Shown: positions 16,360-24,855 of the stretch, piece after piece | How positions within the stretch are numbered: position 1 is the stretch's first letter | Layout: each line of letters begins with the position of its first letter | Assembly (NCBI GenBank): GCA_024699495.1 | Contig: JAILPK010000024.1 | Coordinates: 1 to 61,341, forward strand | Origin: Bacteroidaceae bacterium | Lineage (GTDB): Bacteria; Bacteroidota; Bacteroidia; Bacteroidales; Bacteroidaceae | Length of the DNA stretch: 61,341 nucleotides | Reading direction: 5' to 3' | The notes under the pieces: generated by a model | Databases searched by the model: none | Seen by the model: the letters and a program-made list of their open reading frames with translations, nothing else | What the model was told of the DNA's origin: nothing | Made by a program: the position numbers and the translations under genes

Positions 16360-17553
16360 ATGACAATAAAAGAACTATCAGTAAGGATATCGCGGGTAGC
16401 AAGAGAGGTCGGCAGGTCGTTGAGACACTCTGTGGGAGGCGTATTTAAAATGTATGGCCCCACCCGCGTCATATTCAACCTAAACTGCTCTCCAGGAAGA
16501 CAGCAGAAGCATGTGGCGCTGGTATATCTGAGCCGTCTTCACGACGAGTATGGACAAACGGAGAGCCTCTTTCATCCGAGCAAAGAACATTATCTCATAA
16601 TGCTCAATGTGCTCTTTGAGCAGGGTTTTATAGTGGATTTGTATAACTGCTCAGGTGATACCCCGTATAATTTCCCCAAGGAGACATCCTACGATGTAAT
16701 CCTCGGTTTCGGTCCCCTATATATCCGCTTGTGCGAGATGAATCCGAAGGCGCAGAAGATATTGTTTTCCACAGAGAATGCGCCATGGGTGGTGAGGGAG
16801 AAGTTTGCCCGGCGAGTGGAATATTTCAGGGCCACGCATAAGTGTGAAGTATATACTATACGCCGCGACGATTTCTATACGGACCGCATGTTCAGCATCT
16901 CCGACATGGGGATTGCCATGACAGGAAGTTATAATGTGGCAGGCATAAAGACCATATTGCCGAAAATAGAACGTATAAACGTGAATGCCCTGGGCGTCCC
17001 AGAGTGCGAGATGGGAACCAAGGATTTCGAACGCAGCCGCCGCCGCTTTGTATGGTTCGGCTCCCGCGGCCTTATACATAAGGGACTGGACATCCTCGTG
17101 GATGTCTTTCGCGGACTGCCCGACTGCGAACTGTCAATTTATGGGGCACCACGTTCTGAACTGCGTGGCTGGAGCCTGCCGCCCAATGTGAAGGACAGGG
17201 GAGTCATAAATGTTCAGAGCAACGAGTATGTGGAAGAGGTAGTGCAAAAGCATGCCTTCGTCGTTTCCCTTTCATGTTCCGAGGGCATGGCATCCGGCGT
17301 AGCCACATGTATGATGTCAGGCCTGATACCAATTGTCACGCCGGAATCAGGCTTCGACGACTGTCCGCATATCCTCAGTTTCGACGACTGGCATCAGGAG
17401 GCTGTGGCTGAGACTATCCGCAGAGCCGCTGCAATGTCGGCCGAAGAGTTGCGGCAGAAGGAGTCAGAAGTGAGCGCCTATGCCCATGCTCAATACTCAA
17501 GCGAGGCTTTTCGGGCTCGCTTCAGTGAGATTATCATAAAAACTGTGAAATGA
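16360..17553 (+). CDS. putative GT-B glycosyltransferase
   Basis: A 397-residue protein with an N-terminal region unlike common GT4 sequences (RVIFNLNCSPGRQQKHVALV) and a C-terminal half that looks like a GT4 donor domain: RRFVWFGSRGLIHKGLDIL, SIYGAPRSEL and a weakly conserved SLSCSEGMASGVATCMMSGL in place of a clean E-x7-E motif. Its start lies 5 bp after the previous stop and its own stop overlaps the LtaS-like start. It belongs with the glycan block; substrate unknown. Confidence 0.75.
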   Translation: MTIKELSVRISRVAREVGRSLRHSVGGVFKMYGPTRVIFNLNCSPGRQQKHVALVYLSRLHDEYGQTESLFHPSKEHYLIMLNVLFEQGFIVDLYNCSGDTPYNFPKETSYDVILGFGPLYIRLCEMNPKAQKILFSTENAPWVVREKFARRVEYFRATHKCEVYTIRRDDFYTDRMFSISDMGIAMTGSYNVAGIKTILPKIERINVNALGVPECEMGTKDFERSRRRFVWFGSRGLIHKGLDILVDVFRGLPDCELSIYGAPRSELRGWSLPPNVKDRGVINVQSNEYVEEVVQKHAFVVSLSCSEGMASGVATCMMSGLIPIVTPESGFDDCPHILSFDDWHQEAVAETIRRAAAMSAEELRQKESEVSAYAHAQYSSEAFRARFSEIIIKTVK

Positions 17554-19427
17554 TGAAGAAGTCAATATTATATATAATTTGGCTGTTTTGCGGTTTCCTG
17601 CTTTTCTTCCTTGGATTGCAGAAGCCTCTGTTTATAATCTATAATGACGGATTCCAAGGCAATCACGCCACGCTGTCCGACCTCTGGGATATCTATCGCC
17701 ACGGCCTGCCCATAGACCTGGCTACAGTGGGGTATCTTTTGATTATTCCACTGCTGATTCTGGGCGTTTATTGGTGTTTCCCGCGGTGGAACCTGCGTCC
17801 TCTAATAAAGGGGTATTGCCTCATTATGGCGGTGGCTCTCTCCTTGGCGGCGTTGGCCGATGCCTCGCTCTACGAATTCTGGGAGTTCAAGTTGGACCGC
17901 ATGGCATTCTTCTATCTCAACGACCCCAAGAATGCCTTTGCCAGCGTGTCTGTAGGGTATATGGTGGTGCGTTTCCTTGCGTGGGTGCTGCTGAGCGCCG
18001 TGACGTATATGCTGCTGGTGTGGCCTCTCGGAAGAAAGATGTTCAGGATCAGCTACGAGATGGACGAACGTCCGGCAGGCGGTCTGATGCCTATACTTGG
18101 GCGCTTGCTCCTGTTCGTGGTTTTAGTTGGTCTGGATTTCGCGATGATAAGAGGACTGCGTATCTGGCCGAACACGCCGGGGCGTGTGTTTTACTCCAAG
18201 ACGACATATTTCAATCATGCTGCACTCAATCCGCTGTTTAATCTCTTCTATTCGCTGACGAAGAAAGAGGATGACTACTCTCAGTTCGATGTCTTCGATG
18301 AAGAGACTCTGTCGCAAATTATGGACGGTCTCTTCCCAACTACGGCAGACAGCACAGAGCTGATGCTGACCACCCAAAGGCCAAATATTCTGGTTGTGGT
18401 CTTGGAAGGTTTCGGCTCGTGCTTTGTAGAAGGGCTGGGAGGCGATCTGAAGGATGTGGGAGTGAATTTCAACCGCCTGCTACCGAAGAGCATATATTTC
18501 CCTAACTGCTATTGCGGCAGTTTCCGCACCGACCGGGGTATTGTGTGCACTCTGAGCGGATATCTCGGACAGCCGACCACAAGCATCATGCGCTATGCCC
18601 ATAAGATAAAGAATCTGCCGGGGCTGCCGGCAAAGCTGAGAGAGCATGGCTATCAGACTCAGGGGGTATATGGGGGAGACATAACCTTCTTCAACATGTC
18701 TGAGTATTATATCACGGCCGGACATGATAAGCTCGTGTCGCAGGACGATTTCCCAGCCAGCGAGCGCACCACCAAGTGGGGAGTGCCCGACCACGCCGTA
18801 TTCAACTGGCTTCTGGATGACATCAACAGGAAACAGGAGGAAGCGACTTCTCCCTGGTTCACATCCATCCTCACTATCAGTTCGCATAACCCGTTTGATG
18901 TCCCCTATCATAAATTCGACCGAGACAAGAATCCCTCGTGGGACGATGTGATGAAGAATGGATTTGCTTATACCGACAGCTGTTATGCAGACTTCATCAA
19001 CCGCCTGAGCAAAACTGAAGCGTGGAAGAATCTGCTCGTTGTGACAGTTGCGGACCATGGCTTCAATTGGCGCCCGATTAACTCGCCCGACTTCCCGATA
19101 ATTCCGTTTACACTGATGGGTGGAGTGATAAAGGAACCGCGGCGGATAGAAACCCTGGTGAGCCAGACAGACATCCCCGCCACGATTCTTGGCCAGTTGG
19201 GTATCCCGCATGAGGAGTTCGTATTCTCCCGCGATGTGCTGGGAAATACTTACACGCACCCCTTCGGTTTCAACACCTTCAATAACGGTTTCAACCTGAG
19301 AGATTCTTCCGGTTGCACAGTGTTCGACAATGTCGCAGGCTCTTCTGTTTATGGTCCTGATGCCAACAGGGAACGAATGGGAAAGGCTATCCTGCAGACC
19401 CTCTACCGAGATATGGGTAAGAGATAA
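17550..19427 (+). CDS. LtaS-like sulfatase/alkaline phosphatase superfamily transferase
   Basis: A 625-residue inner-membrane enzyme: about five N-terminal transmembrane helices (within residues 1-205), then a periplasmic alkaline-phosphatase-type domain. PNILVVVLEGFGS supplies the first metal ligand region, the nucleophile threonine is in GSFRTDRG (T327), and TVADHGFNW supplies the later metal ligands. Family members move phosphoglycerol or phosphoethanolamine onto glycans or lipids. In this cluster, transfer of a phospho-substituent to LPS core or polysaccharide is the natural reading, but it is inferred. It is coupled to the upstream glycosyltransferase by an ATGA overlap. Confidence 0.85.
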   Translation: MMKKSILYIIWLFCGFLLFFLGLQKPLFIIYNDGFQGNHATLSDLWDIYRHGLPIDLATVGYLLIIPLLILGVYWCFPRWNLRPLIKGYCLIMAVALSLAALADASLYEFWEFKLDRMAFFYLNDPKNAFASVSVGYMVVRFLAWVLLSAVTYMLLVWPLGRKMFRISYEMDERPAGGLMPILGRLLLFVVLVGLDFAMIRGLRIWPNTPGRVFYSKTTYFNHAALNPLFNLFYSLTKKEDDYSQFDVFDEETLSQIMDGLFPTTADSTELMLTTQRPNILVVVLEGFGSCFVEGLGGDLKDVGVNFNRLLPKSIYFPNCYCGSFRTDRGIVCTLSGYLGQPTTSIMRYAHKIKNLPGLPAKLREHGYQTQGVYGGDITFFNMSEYYITAGHDKLVSQDDFPASERTTKWGVPDHAVFNWLLDDINRKQEEATSPWFTSILTISSHNPFDVPYHKFDRDKNPSWDDVMKNGFAYTDSCYADFINRLSKTEAWKNLLVVTVADHGFNWRPINSPDFPIIPFTLMGGVIKEPRRIETLVSQTDIPATILGQLGIPHEEFVFSRDVLGNTYTHPFGFNTFNNGFNLRDSSGCTVFDNVAGSSVYGPDANRERMGKAILQTLYRDMGKR

Positions 19428-19450
19428 ATACCGCTCTCATATCGTCATCT

Positions 19451-20488
19451 ATGAATAAAAAAGAAAACATAACTGCTCAGATTCAGCCTCACAGCTCCAA
19501 AGACAGCTGCGGGGGCTCAATCCTTGTCATTCGGCTTTCGGCCTTGGGTGATGTGGCCATGACAATACCATCCATCTACAGCGTGGCAAGGACCTATCCT
19601 CAGCAGAACTTCAAGGTGGTGACATCTGCTTTTTGTGCCCGTCTGTTCATTGGCAAGCCGGAGAACGTGGAAGTAATCGGTCTGACGAAAGAGGAAAGCA
19701 AGGGTGTGGCAGGAACCTGGCGGTTGCTCCGTCGTCTGACAGGAATGGATGTCCGGGCTGTGGCCGACTTGCATAATGTGTTGCGCTCCTGGGTTTTGGA
19801 CATGACGTTTCGTCTGCGCGGCCGGAAGGTGGTGATGATGAATAAGATGCGCGGTGAGCGCAGGGATATACTGGCACACCGGTGTTCTACGTCGCGCCCG
19901 GTGGTGATGAGATACTTCGATGTGTTTGCCCGTCTGGGGTTGCCTGCACGGCAGCAGTTTGAATCGCTGTTTGCTGTTCAGCCTCCTCTTCCCGCTATAG
20001 CGCCTCCCAAACAGGGGCGATGGGTTGGCATTGCACCCTTCGCACGTTATCGCAATAAGATGTGCGCAACTGAGAATTTAAGAGATTATGCCCGAAGGAT
20101 TGCTCACGAAGGCGCCGATGTATTCCTCTTTGGAGCGCGCGGCAAGGAGGCGGAGCTTCTCAGTGGATGGGCTGACGGATGTTCACATATTCATGTGGTA
20201 GCCGGCGCCCTTCAGATAGAAGAAGAATTAGCCCTCATGTCCTATCTTGACGTGATGCTCACGATGGATTCGGCCAATATGCATCTGGCTTCGCTCGTCG
20301 GGACGCGCGTGATCTCTTTCTGGGGAAGCACAACACCAGCCTGCGGTTTCCTTGGGTGGAATCAGAAGGAGGAGGATGCGGTATGTCTTGGATTAGACTG
20401 TCAGCCTTGTACAATTGCCGGTTCGGAGTATTGTCGGCTGAAGACATTTGCCTGTCTGAAGGCAGAATGTCCTGAAATAAAATTCTGA
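19451..20488 (+). CDS. glycosyltransferase family 9 (heptosyltransferase-like)
   Basis: A 345-residue GT-B enzyme with ILVIRLSALGDVAMTIPSI at about residue 25, the classic GT9 N terminus, and MTMDSANMHLASLVGTRVIS plus FWGSTTPACGFLGW in the donor domain. Four or five cysteines cluster in the last 35 residues (DCQPCTIAGSEYCRL, CLKAEC), which is common in this family. It is probably the last gene of the glycan block. Its stop is only 8 bp from the pyrC stop, so the operons converge. Heptose as the donor sugar is the family default, not shown here. Confidence 0.88.
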   Translation: MNKKENITAQIQPHSSKDSCGGSILVIRLSALGDVAMTIPSIYSVARTYPQQNFKVVTSAFCARLFIGKPENVEVIGLTKEESKGVAGTWRLLRRLTGMDVRAVADLHNVLRSWVLDMTFRLRGRKVVMMNKMRGERRDILAHRCSTSRPVVMRYFDVFARLGLPARQQFESLFAVQPPLPAIAPPKQGRWVGIAPFARYRNKMCATENLRDYARRIAHEGADVFLFGARGKEAELLSGWADGCSHIHVVAGALQIEEELALMSYLDVMLTMDSANMHLASLVGTRVISFWGSTTPACGFLGWNQKEEDAVCLGLDCQPCTIAGSEYCRLKTFACLKAECPEIKF

Positions 20489-20496
20489 TTGTCTTT

Positions 20497-21846
20497 TTAG
20501 GCCATGCGGAAGCGGAGAGGCTCAGCGTGGCTGTTCTTATCGGTGAGGAATTGTCCGTCACGATAAACCGGAGTCCCGTTTACTACTGTTTCTGCCACTT
20601 CCCAGCGGAAGGCGCGCCCTTCGAGCGGACTCCAACCGCAGCGGCTTACGACCTGGGCATTGGTGAGAGTCCATCTCTTCGGACGGAGCATTACCAGGTC
20701 GGCCTTCATGCCCTCTCTGATGAAACCGCGACCGCAGACCTCAAAGAGATGTGCTGGGTTGTGGCACATAAGTTCTACCATACGAGGTAGGGTAAGGACT
20801 CCATCTGCCACCAGTTCCATCATAGATACCAGCGAGAATTGCACCATAGGCATCCCGCTGACCGCCGTTTTGCATCCGCCTTGTTTCTCTGAGAGCAGGT
20901 GTGGCGCGTGGTCTGTAGCAATGGTAAAGATACGGTTGTCAGACAGGGCCCGGCGCAGGGCTTCGCGGTCAGAGGCACATTTTACTGCGGGGTTGCATTT
21001 TATTCTGGTGCCGAGAAGTGTGTAGTCTTCTTCAGAGAATATGAGGTGGGGGATGCAGGCTTCGGCCGTGATTAGTGGCTTCTGCGGTGTCTGTTGTGAC
21101 GTGGCAGCAAGCATGTCGAGTTCCTCGGCGGTGGATATATGCGCTATATGCAGATGCGCGTTGGCCGCCGTAGCCAGGCGTATGGCGAGGCTCGTGGATG
21201 CAATGCATGCCTCCCTGCTTCGTATTTGCGGATGGTAGATGACGGCCGGGTCGTCACCATGCTTCTCCTGCAGAGCCCGCATATTGGCATTTATGATGGA
21301 AGTGTCCTCGCAATGAGCCATAATCGGCAGGGGAGAAGAGGTGAAGATGGTCTCCAGCGCTTCTTCGCGGTCAACCAGCATTCCGCCTGTGCTGCTCCCC
21401 ATGAACAGCTTCACGGAGGGAATCCTTGTGATGTCGAGTTCAGGCAGAAGACGCGCATTGGTGTTTGTGGCCCCGAAATGAAAAGAGTAATTGACGAATG
21501 CGTGGTTTGCTCCCATTTCCATTCGTTCTTCCCAAGTCTGAATGGAGGTGGTTGAAGGTACCACGTTGGGCATATCCATCACAGATGTGACTCCGCCGGC
21601 AGCTGCAGCGCGGGTCTCACTCCATAAATCCCCTTTGCGCGTCATCCCCGGTTCGCGGCTGTGTATATGCTCGTCGATAATGCCCGGCAGGACGAGCGGC
21701 AGGGTGGGGCCGAACTCACCGGTGGCATCCTCAAATGAAGGGAATTCCTCGCGGTCTGCTATGTGAGTGAAGATATTGCCTTCGATGGTTATATCTGCCA
21801 GACGAATCTTACCATCGGAAACATATATGACGTCGTTCAATTGCAT
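20497..21846 (-). CDS. pyrC: dihydroorotase
   Basis: A 449-residue amidohydrolase of pyrimidine biosynthesis that interconverts carbamoyl aspartate and dihydroorotate. Metal-site motifs are in order: DEHIHSREPG (HxH), MAHCEDTS, LHIAHIST and IATDHAPHL. The motif set matches dihydroorotase better than hydantoinase or allantoinase. It follows the dpm1-like gene on the same strand after about 120 bp, an order I associate with Bacteroidales, which suggests one transcript. Cytoplasmic; length normal for this class. Confidence 0.9.
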   Translation of the reverse strand: MQLNDVIYVSDGKIRLADITIEGNIFTHIADREEFPSFEDATGEFGPTLPLVLPGIIDEHIHSREPGMTRKGDLWSETRAAAAGGVTSVMDMPNVVPSTTSIQTWEERMEMGANHAFVNYSFHFGATNTNARLLPELDITRIPSVKLFMGSSTGGMLVDREEALETIFTSSPLPIMAHCEDTSIINANMRALQEKHGDDPAVIYHPQIRSREACIASTSLAIRLATAANAHLHIAHISTAEELDMLAATSQQTPQKPLITAEACIPHLIFSEEDYTLLGTRIKCNPAVKCASDREALRRALSDNRIFTIATDHAPHLLSEKQGGCKTAVSGMPMVQFSLVSMMELVADGVLTLPRMVELMCHNPAHLFEVCGRGFIREGMKADLVMLRPKRWTLTNAQVVSRCGWSPLEGRAFRWEVAETVVNGTPVYRDGQFLTDKNSHAEPLRFRMA

Positions 21847-21967
21847 GAGTCTCCGGCCTTGATTAGTGTTTTATGTTGTCTTTGCCTTAGAATTAAAAGT
21901 ATAATGCGGCAAAGAACAATTAGGGTATCCAGGAAGTGGCGTTACCGAAGTGGGGGCTTCAACTCCC

Positions 21968-22738
21968 TTATGCCTGGGCTTTAGGATATTTGCGGAACCA
22001 GCCGTCCCATCTCAGGCGCATCACTCCAAAGACAGCTTCCGAGAAGATGCCACCGGACATCTTGCTTGTGCCCAGTTCGCGATTGACGAAGACGACAGGA
22101 ACCTCTTTTATCTTGAAACCGCATTGGTGAGCGGTGAACTTCATCTCAATCTGGAAGGCATAGCCCTTGAAACGCACGGCATTCAGGTCGATAGTCTCCA
22201 GCACCTTACGGCGATAGCATACGAAGCCGGCAGTGGTATCATTGATACGCAGGCCTGTGATTATCTGCACGTACTTGGATGCATAATAGCTCATAAGCAC
22301 GCGGCCTATAGGCCAGTTAACTACGTTTACTCCACTGACATAACGTGAACCAATGCTCATGTCGTAGCCTTCTGTGGCGCATGCAGCATAGAGCCGCGGC
22401 AGGTCTGCAGGTGCATGGCTGAAATCAGCGTCCATCTCGAAGATATAGTCATAACCCTGTTCTATTGCCCATTTGAATCCGGCGATGTAGGCAGTGCCAA
22501 GACCTAACTTGCCGCTGCGTTCGATGAGGAACAGGCGGTCGCGAAATTCTTCTGACATCAACCCCTTTACGATGGCGGCTGTTCCATCGGGCGAGCCGTC
22601 GTCAATAACCAGGACATTGAATCCCGGGGCTCCCTCCGGACCGCCCTGCTTCTCTTGGGAGGTCACGGCACGGATGATGTTTTCTATGTTTTCTTTCTCG
22701 TTGTAAGTCGGAATGATAACAATGCTGTCAGCGCGCAT
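21968..22738 (-). CDS. polyprenol monophosphomannose synthase-like GT2
   Basis: A 256-residue GT2 enzyme. The N-terminal IIPTYNEKENIENIIRAV, the VIDDGSPDGTA nucleotide-binding motif, EMDADFSHAP (DxD) and IGSRYVSG are the standard Dpm1 set. It transfers mannose (or a related sugar) from GDP-sugar to polyprenyl phosphate, providing a lipid-linked donor for periplasmic glycosyltransferases. There is no C-terminal transmembrane GtrA-like domain, so it is the soluble/peripheral form. In Bacteroidales such lipid-linked mannose could feed protein O-glycosylation or LPS; that is inference. Confidence 0.88.
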   Translation of the reverse strand: MRADSIVIIPTYNEKENIENIIRAVTSQEKQGGPEGAPGFNVLVIDDGSPDGTAAIVKGLMSEEFRDRLFLIERSGKLGLGTAYIAGFKWAIEQGYDYIFEMDADFSHAPADLPRLYAACATEGYDMSIGSRYVSGVNVVNWPIGRVLMSYYASKYVQIITGLRINDTTAGFVCYRRKVLETIDLNAVRFKGYAFQIEMKFTAHQCGFKIKEVPVVFVNRELGTSKMSGGIFSEAVFGVMRLRWDGWFRKYPKAQA

Positions 22739-22772
22739 GATGATTATATGTTCATAGTGTTATATGAGGCCA

Positions 22773-22780
22773 CAAAGGTA
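22773..22780 (-). promoter_or_regulatory. -7 element upstream of the dpm1-like gene
   Basis: TACCTTTG on the minus strand (22780-22773) matches TAnnTTTG, 35 bp upstream of the ATG. I find no good TTTG at the -33 distance. Confidence 0.4.
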
Positions 22781-22830
22781 AGAAAAAGACGTGAAACTTA
22801 TCCTCGCTAAGCATTATATTTAGCATTTTT

Positions 22831-22861
22831 TTTGCAGTTTCATCCTTTTGTCGTAACTTTG
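22831..22861 (+). promoter_or_regulatory. promoter of the Nif3-like gene
   Basis: TTTG at 22831-22834, 19-bp spacer, TAACTTTG at 22854-22861: a full Bacteroidetes consensus 25 bp before the GTG start, so the leader is very short. Confidence 0.75.
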
Positions 22862-22886
22862 CGCCGCAAATCAAGAGATTACAAGC

Positions 22887-23645
22887 GTGAAGATTAAGGA
22901 AATCATCGCTGCCCTTGAACGAATCGCGCCTCTGCCCTTGCAGGAAAGCTATGATAATGCTGGCTTGCAATGTGGATTGACGGAGGCGGATGTTTCAGGG
23001 GCTTTATTGTGTCTGGACGTCACTGAAGCTGTGCTTCAGGAGGCTATAGATTTGGGCTGCAATCTTGTCATTAGTCACCACCCTTTGCTGTTTCACGGCC
23101 TCAAGCAGGTATCAGACTCCACGATTGTCGAGCGTTGTCTGAGGATGGCCATCCAGAATGACATCTGTCTTTATGCCGCACATACTAATCTGGACAATGC
23201 CGAAGACGGGGTGAACTATAAGATTGCGGAGAAGTTGGGACTGATAGATGTTCAGGCGCTAAGCCCGTCGGGCATTCTTGGCTATCTGCCTGAGAAGGAG
23301 AACTCGCTGGCATTCCTGCAGCGAGTGAAACAGGCCTTTAGCGTCGAAGCATTGCAGCACAACCAGTTGCTGGAGCGGCCGGTATATAGCGTGGCCATCT
23401 GCGGCGGCGCTGGAGATTTCATGCTCTCTGATGCCATCAAAGCTGATGCTGACGCTTTTATCACTGGAGAGATGCATTATCATACGTGGTTCGGTCACGA
23501 GCAGCAAATACAGATAGCCGTGCTCGGTCATTACGAGAGCGAGCAGTTTACCTCGGAGATATTCCGTTCGGTATTGGAGCAGACTGCCCCCTTCCTGCCC
23601 GTCTATGATACTACCGTTTGCACCAATCCAATTCACATACTATAA
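22887..23645 (+). CDS. Nif3-like dinuclear metal centre protein
   Basis: A 252-residue protein of the Nif3/YbgI (GTP cyclohydrolase I type 2-like) family, starting with GTG. Conserved pieces: QESYDNAGLQCG near the N terminus, VISHHPLLFHG (metal histidines), AHTNLDNAEDGVN and, at the end, GHYESEQFTSEIF. The length equals the short E. coli YbgI form, so the CutA-like insert found in many ~365-aa Gram-positive and Bacteroidetes members is absent. The molecular role of the family is not settled. It is followed after 28 bp by the zinc-ribbon gene, a pairing common in this phylum. Confidence 0.9.
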   Translation: MKIKEIIAALERIAPLPLQESYDNAGLQCGLTEADVSGALLCLDVTEAVLQEAIDLGCNLVISHHPLLFHGLKQVSDSTIVERCLRMAIQNDICLYAAHTNLDNAEDGVNYKIAEKLGLIDVQALSPSGILGYLPEKENSLAFLQRVKQAFSVEALQHNQLLERPVYSVAICGGAGDFMLSDAIKADADAFITGEMHYHTWFGHEQQIQIAVLGHYESEQFTSEIFRSVLEQTAPFLPVYDTTVCTNPIHIL

Positions 23646-23673
23646 GAAACATAACTAATAAAAACATAAAGAT

Positions 23674-24492
23674 ATGGCAAAGAAAGAACCCCAGGACCTC
23701 ACGATTGAGGAGAAACTGAAGAACCTGTACCAGCTCCAGAGCATGCTCTCGGAGATTGACAAGATCAAGACACTGCGAGGCGAACTGCCTCTCGAAGTGC
23801 AGGATCTGGAGGATGAGATAGAGGGCCTTACCACTCGCATCGAAAAGATTCAGAATGAGATTACAGAACTGAAGGCTGATGTCGCTCATCGCCGTCTTAC
23901 TATTCAGGAGAACTTGGCGAATATCGAACGCTATCAGGAGCAGCTTACGAATGTACGTAACAACCGCGAATACGAGAATCTTACCAAGGAGATTGAATAT
24001 CTGCAGCTCGACAACCAGCTTTGTGAGAAGAAAATCAAAGAGGCTCAGGAACAGATTACTGTTAAGCAGAATGATATCGAGCGTTGCAAAGTTCAGGCTG
24101 AAGAGCGCCGCTCGGACCTCGACGTGAAGAAGAGCGAACTGGACGAGATTATCTCGGAAACCAAAGCAGAGGAAGAAAAGCTCCGTGAGCGCAGCAAGAG
24201 CATTGAGACAACTATCGAGCCCCGTCTGCTGGCAGCGTTTAAGCGCATCCGCAAGAACTCCCGCAATGGCCTGGGTGTGGTTTATGTCCAGCGTGATGCA
24301 TGTGGCGGTTGCTTCAACAAGATACCACCTCAGCGGCAGTTGGATATCCGCATGCGCAAGAAGATTATCGTATGTGAGTACTGCGGCCGTATTATGATTG
24401 ACCCCGAACTGGCTGGTGTTCAAGTGCAGTCGAAGAGCGGAGAAGAGAAGCCAAAGCGCCGTCGCCGCACAACAAAGAAGACAGAGGAATAA
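23674..24492 (+). CDS. coiled-coil C4 zinc-ribbon protein
   Basis: A 272-residue cytoplasmic protein. Residues about 10-195 form a long coiled coil rich in E, K, I and L heptads. The C-terminal domain has two CxxC pairs, ACGGC and CEYCGR, separated by about 25 residues, forming a zinc ribbon, then a basic tail (KRRRRTTKK). This architecture matches the C4-type zinc-ribbon family encoded next to Nif3-like genes; a role in nucleic acid binding or translation has been proposed for relatives. It is cotranscribed with the Nif3-like gene. Confidence 0.85.
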   Translation: MAKKEPQDLTIEEKLKNLYQLQSMLSEIDKIKTLRGELPLEVQDLEDEIEGLTTRIEKIQNEITELKADVAHRRLTIQENLANIERYQEQLTNVRNNREYENLTKEIEYLQLDNQLCEKKIKEAQEQITVKQNDIERCKVQAEERRSDLDVKKSELDEIISETKAEEEKLRERSKSIETTIEPRLLAAFKRIRKNSRNGLGVVYVQRDACGGCFNKIPPQRQLDIRMRKKIIVCEYCGRIMIDPELAGVQVQSKSGEEKPKRRRRTTKKTEE

Positions 24493-24631
24493 GAAGACTC
24501 GCCTCAGATAATATCTTGGGGAGAGAATATGGCTGCGCGAACGGCGCCACACTTAGTCAGCGTCAGCATCACCAAGCTACACAAATCCCACCCTCTGACT
24601 TTATCCTAAGGCTTGACTTTCCTTATACATA

Positions 24632-24672
24632 AGATATGCCCCTTAGCTGACATTTGGCTAAGGGGCATATCT
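24632..24672. terminator. bidirectional hairpin terminator
   Basis: Perfect 16-bp inverted repeat (AGATATGCCCCTTAGC at 24632-24647, partner at 24657-24672) around a 9-nt loop. It lies between the convergent zinc-ribbon gene and the PAP2 transcript. Only a weak T-run follows. It occupies the middle of the 363-bp gap 24493-24855. Confidence 0.75.
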
Positions 24673-24729
24673 CTATTTTGCCAGTGGCTCTGCTCTGAAT
24701 ATCCTAAAATAGGAATACGTAAAGCCAGG

Positions 24730-24821
24730 TCACTCTTTCGGGTTAAATTTATATCCGAAGGTGAAGTAAAAGGCGTTTGTATAGGTCAGCATCAGAGTGA
24801 GTAAAAGAAAAAGTTTTTCAT
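24730..24821 (-). pseudogene. possible remnant of a secreted/outer-membrane protein
   Basis: On the minus strand just after the PAP2 gene, ATG at 24821 begins MKNFFFYS and stops. A one-base shift in the A-run after the start would instead give a typical signal peptide (MKKLFLLLTLMLTYTNA) running into AFYFTFGYKFNPKE and a stop at 24730. The FTFGYKF ending resembles the last beta-strand of Bacteroidetes outer-membrane proteins. It may be a deletion-shortened, frameshifted gene remnant. At 30 residues, chance is a serious alternative. Confidence 0.2.
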
Positions 24822-24855
24822 AGTAATTTATTTATTAGATTTTTTCGAGTCGGGG

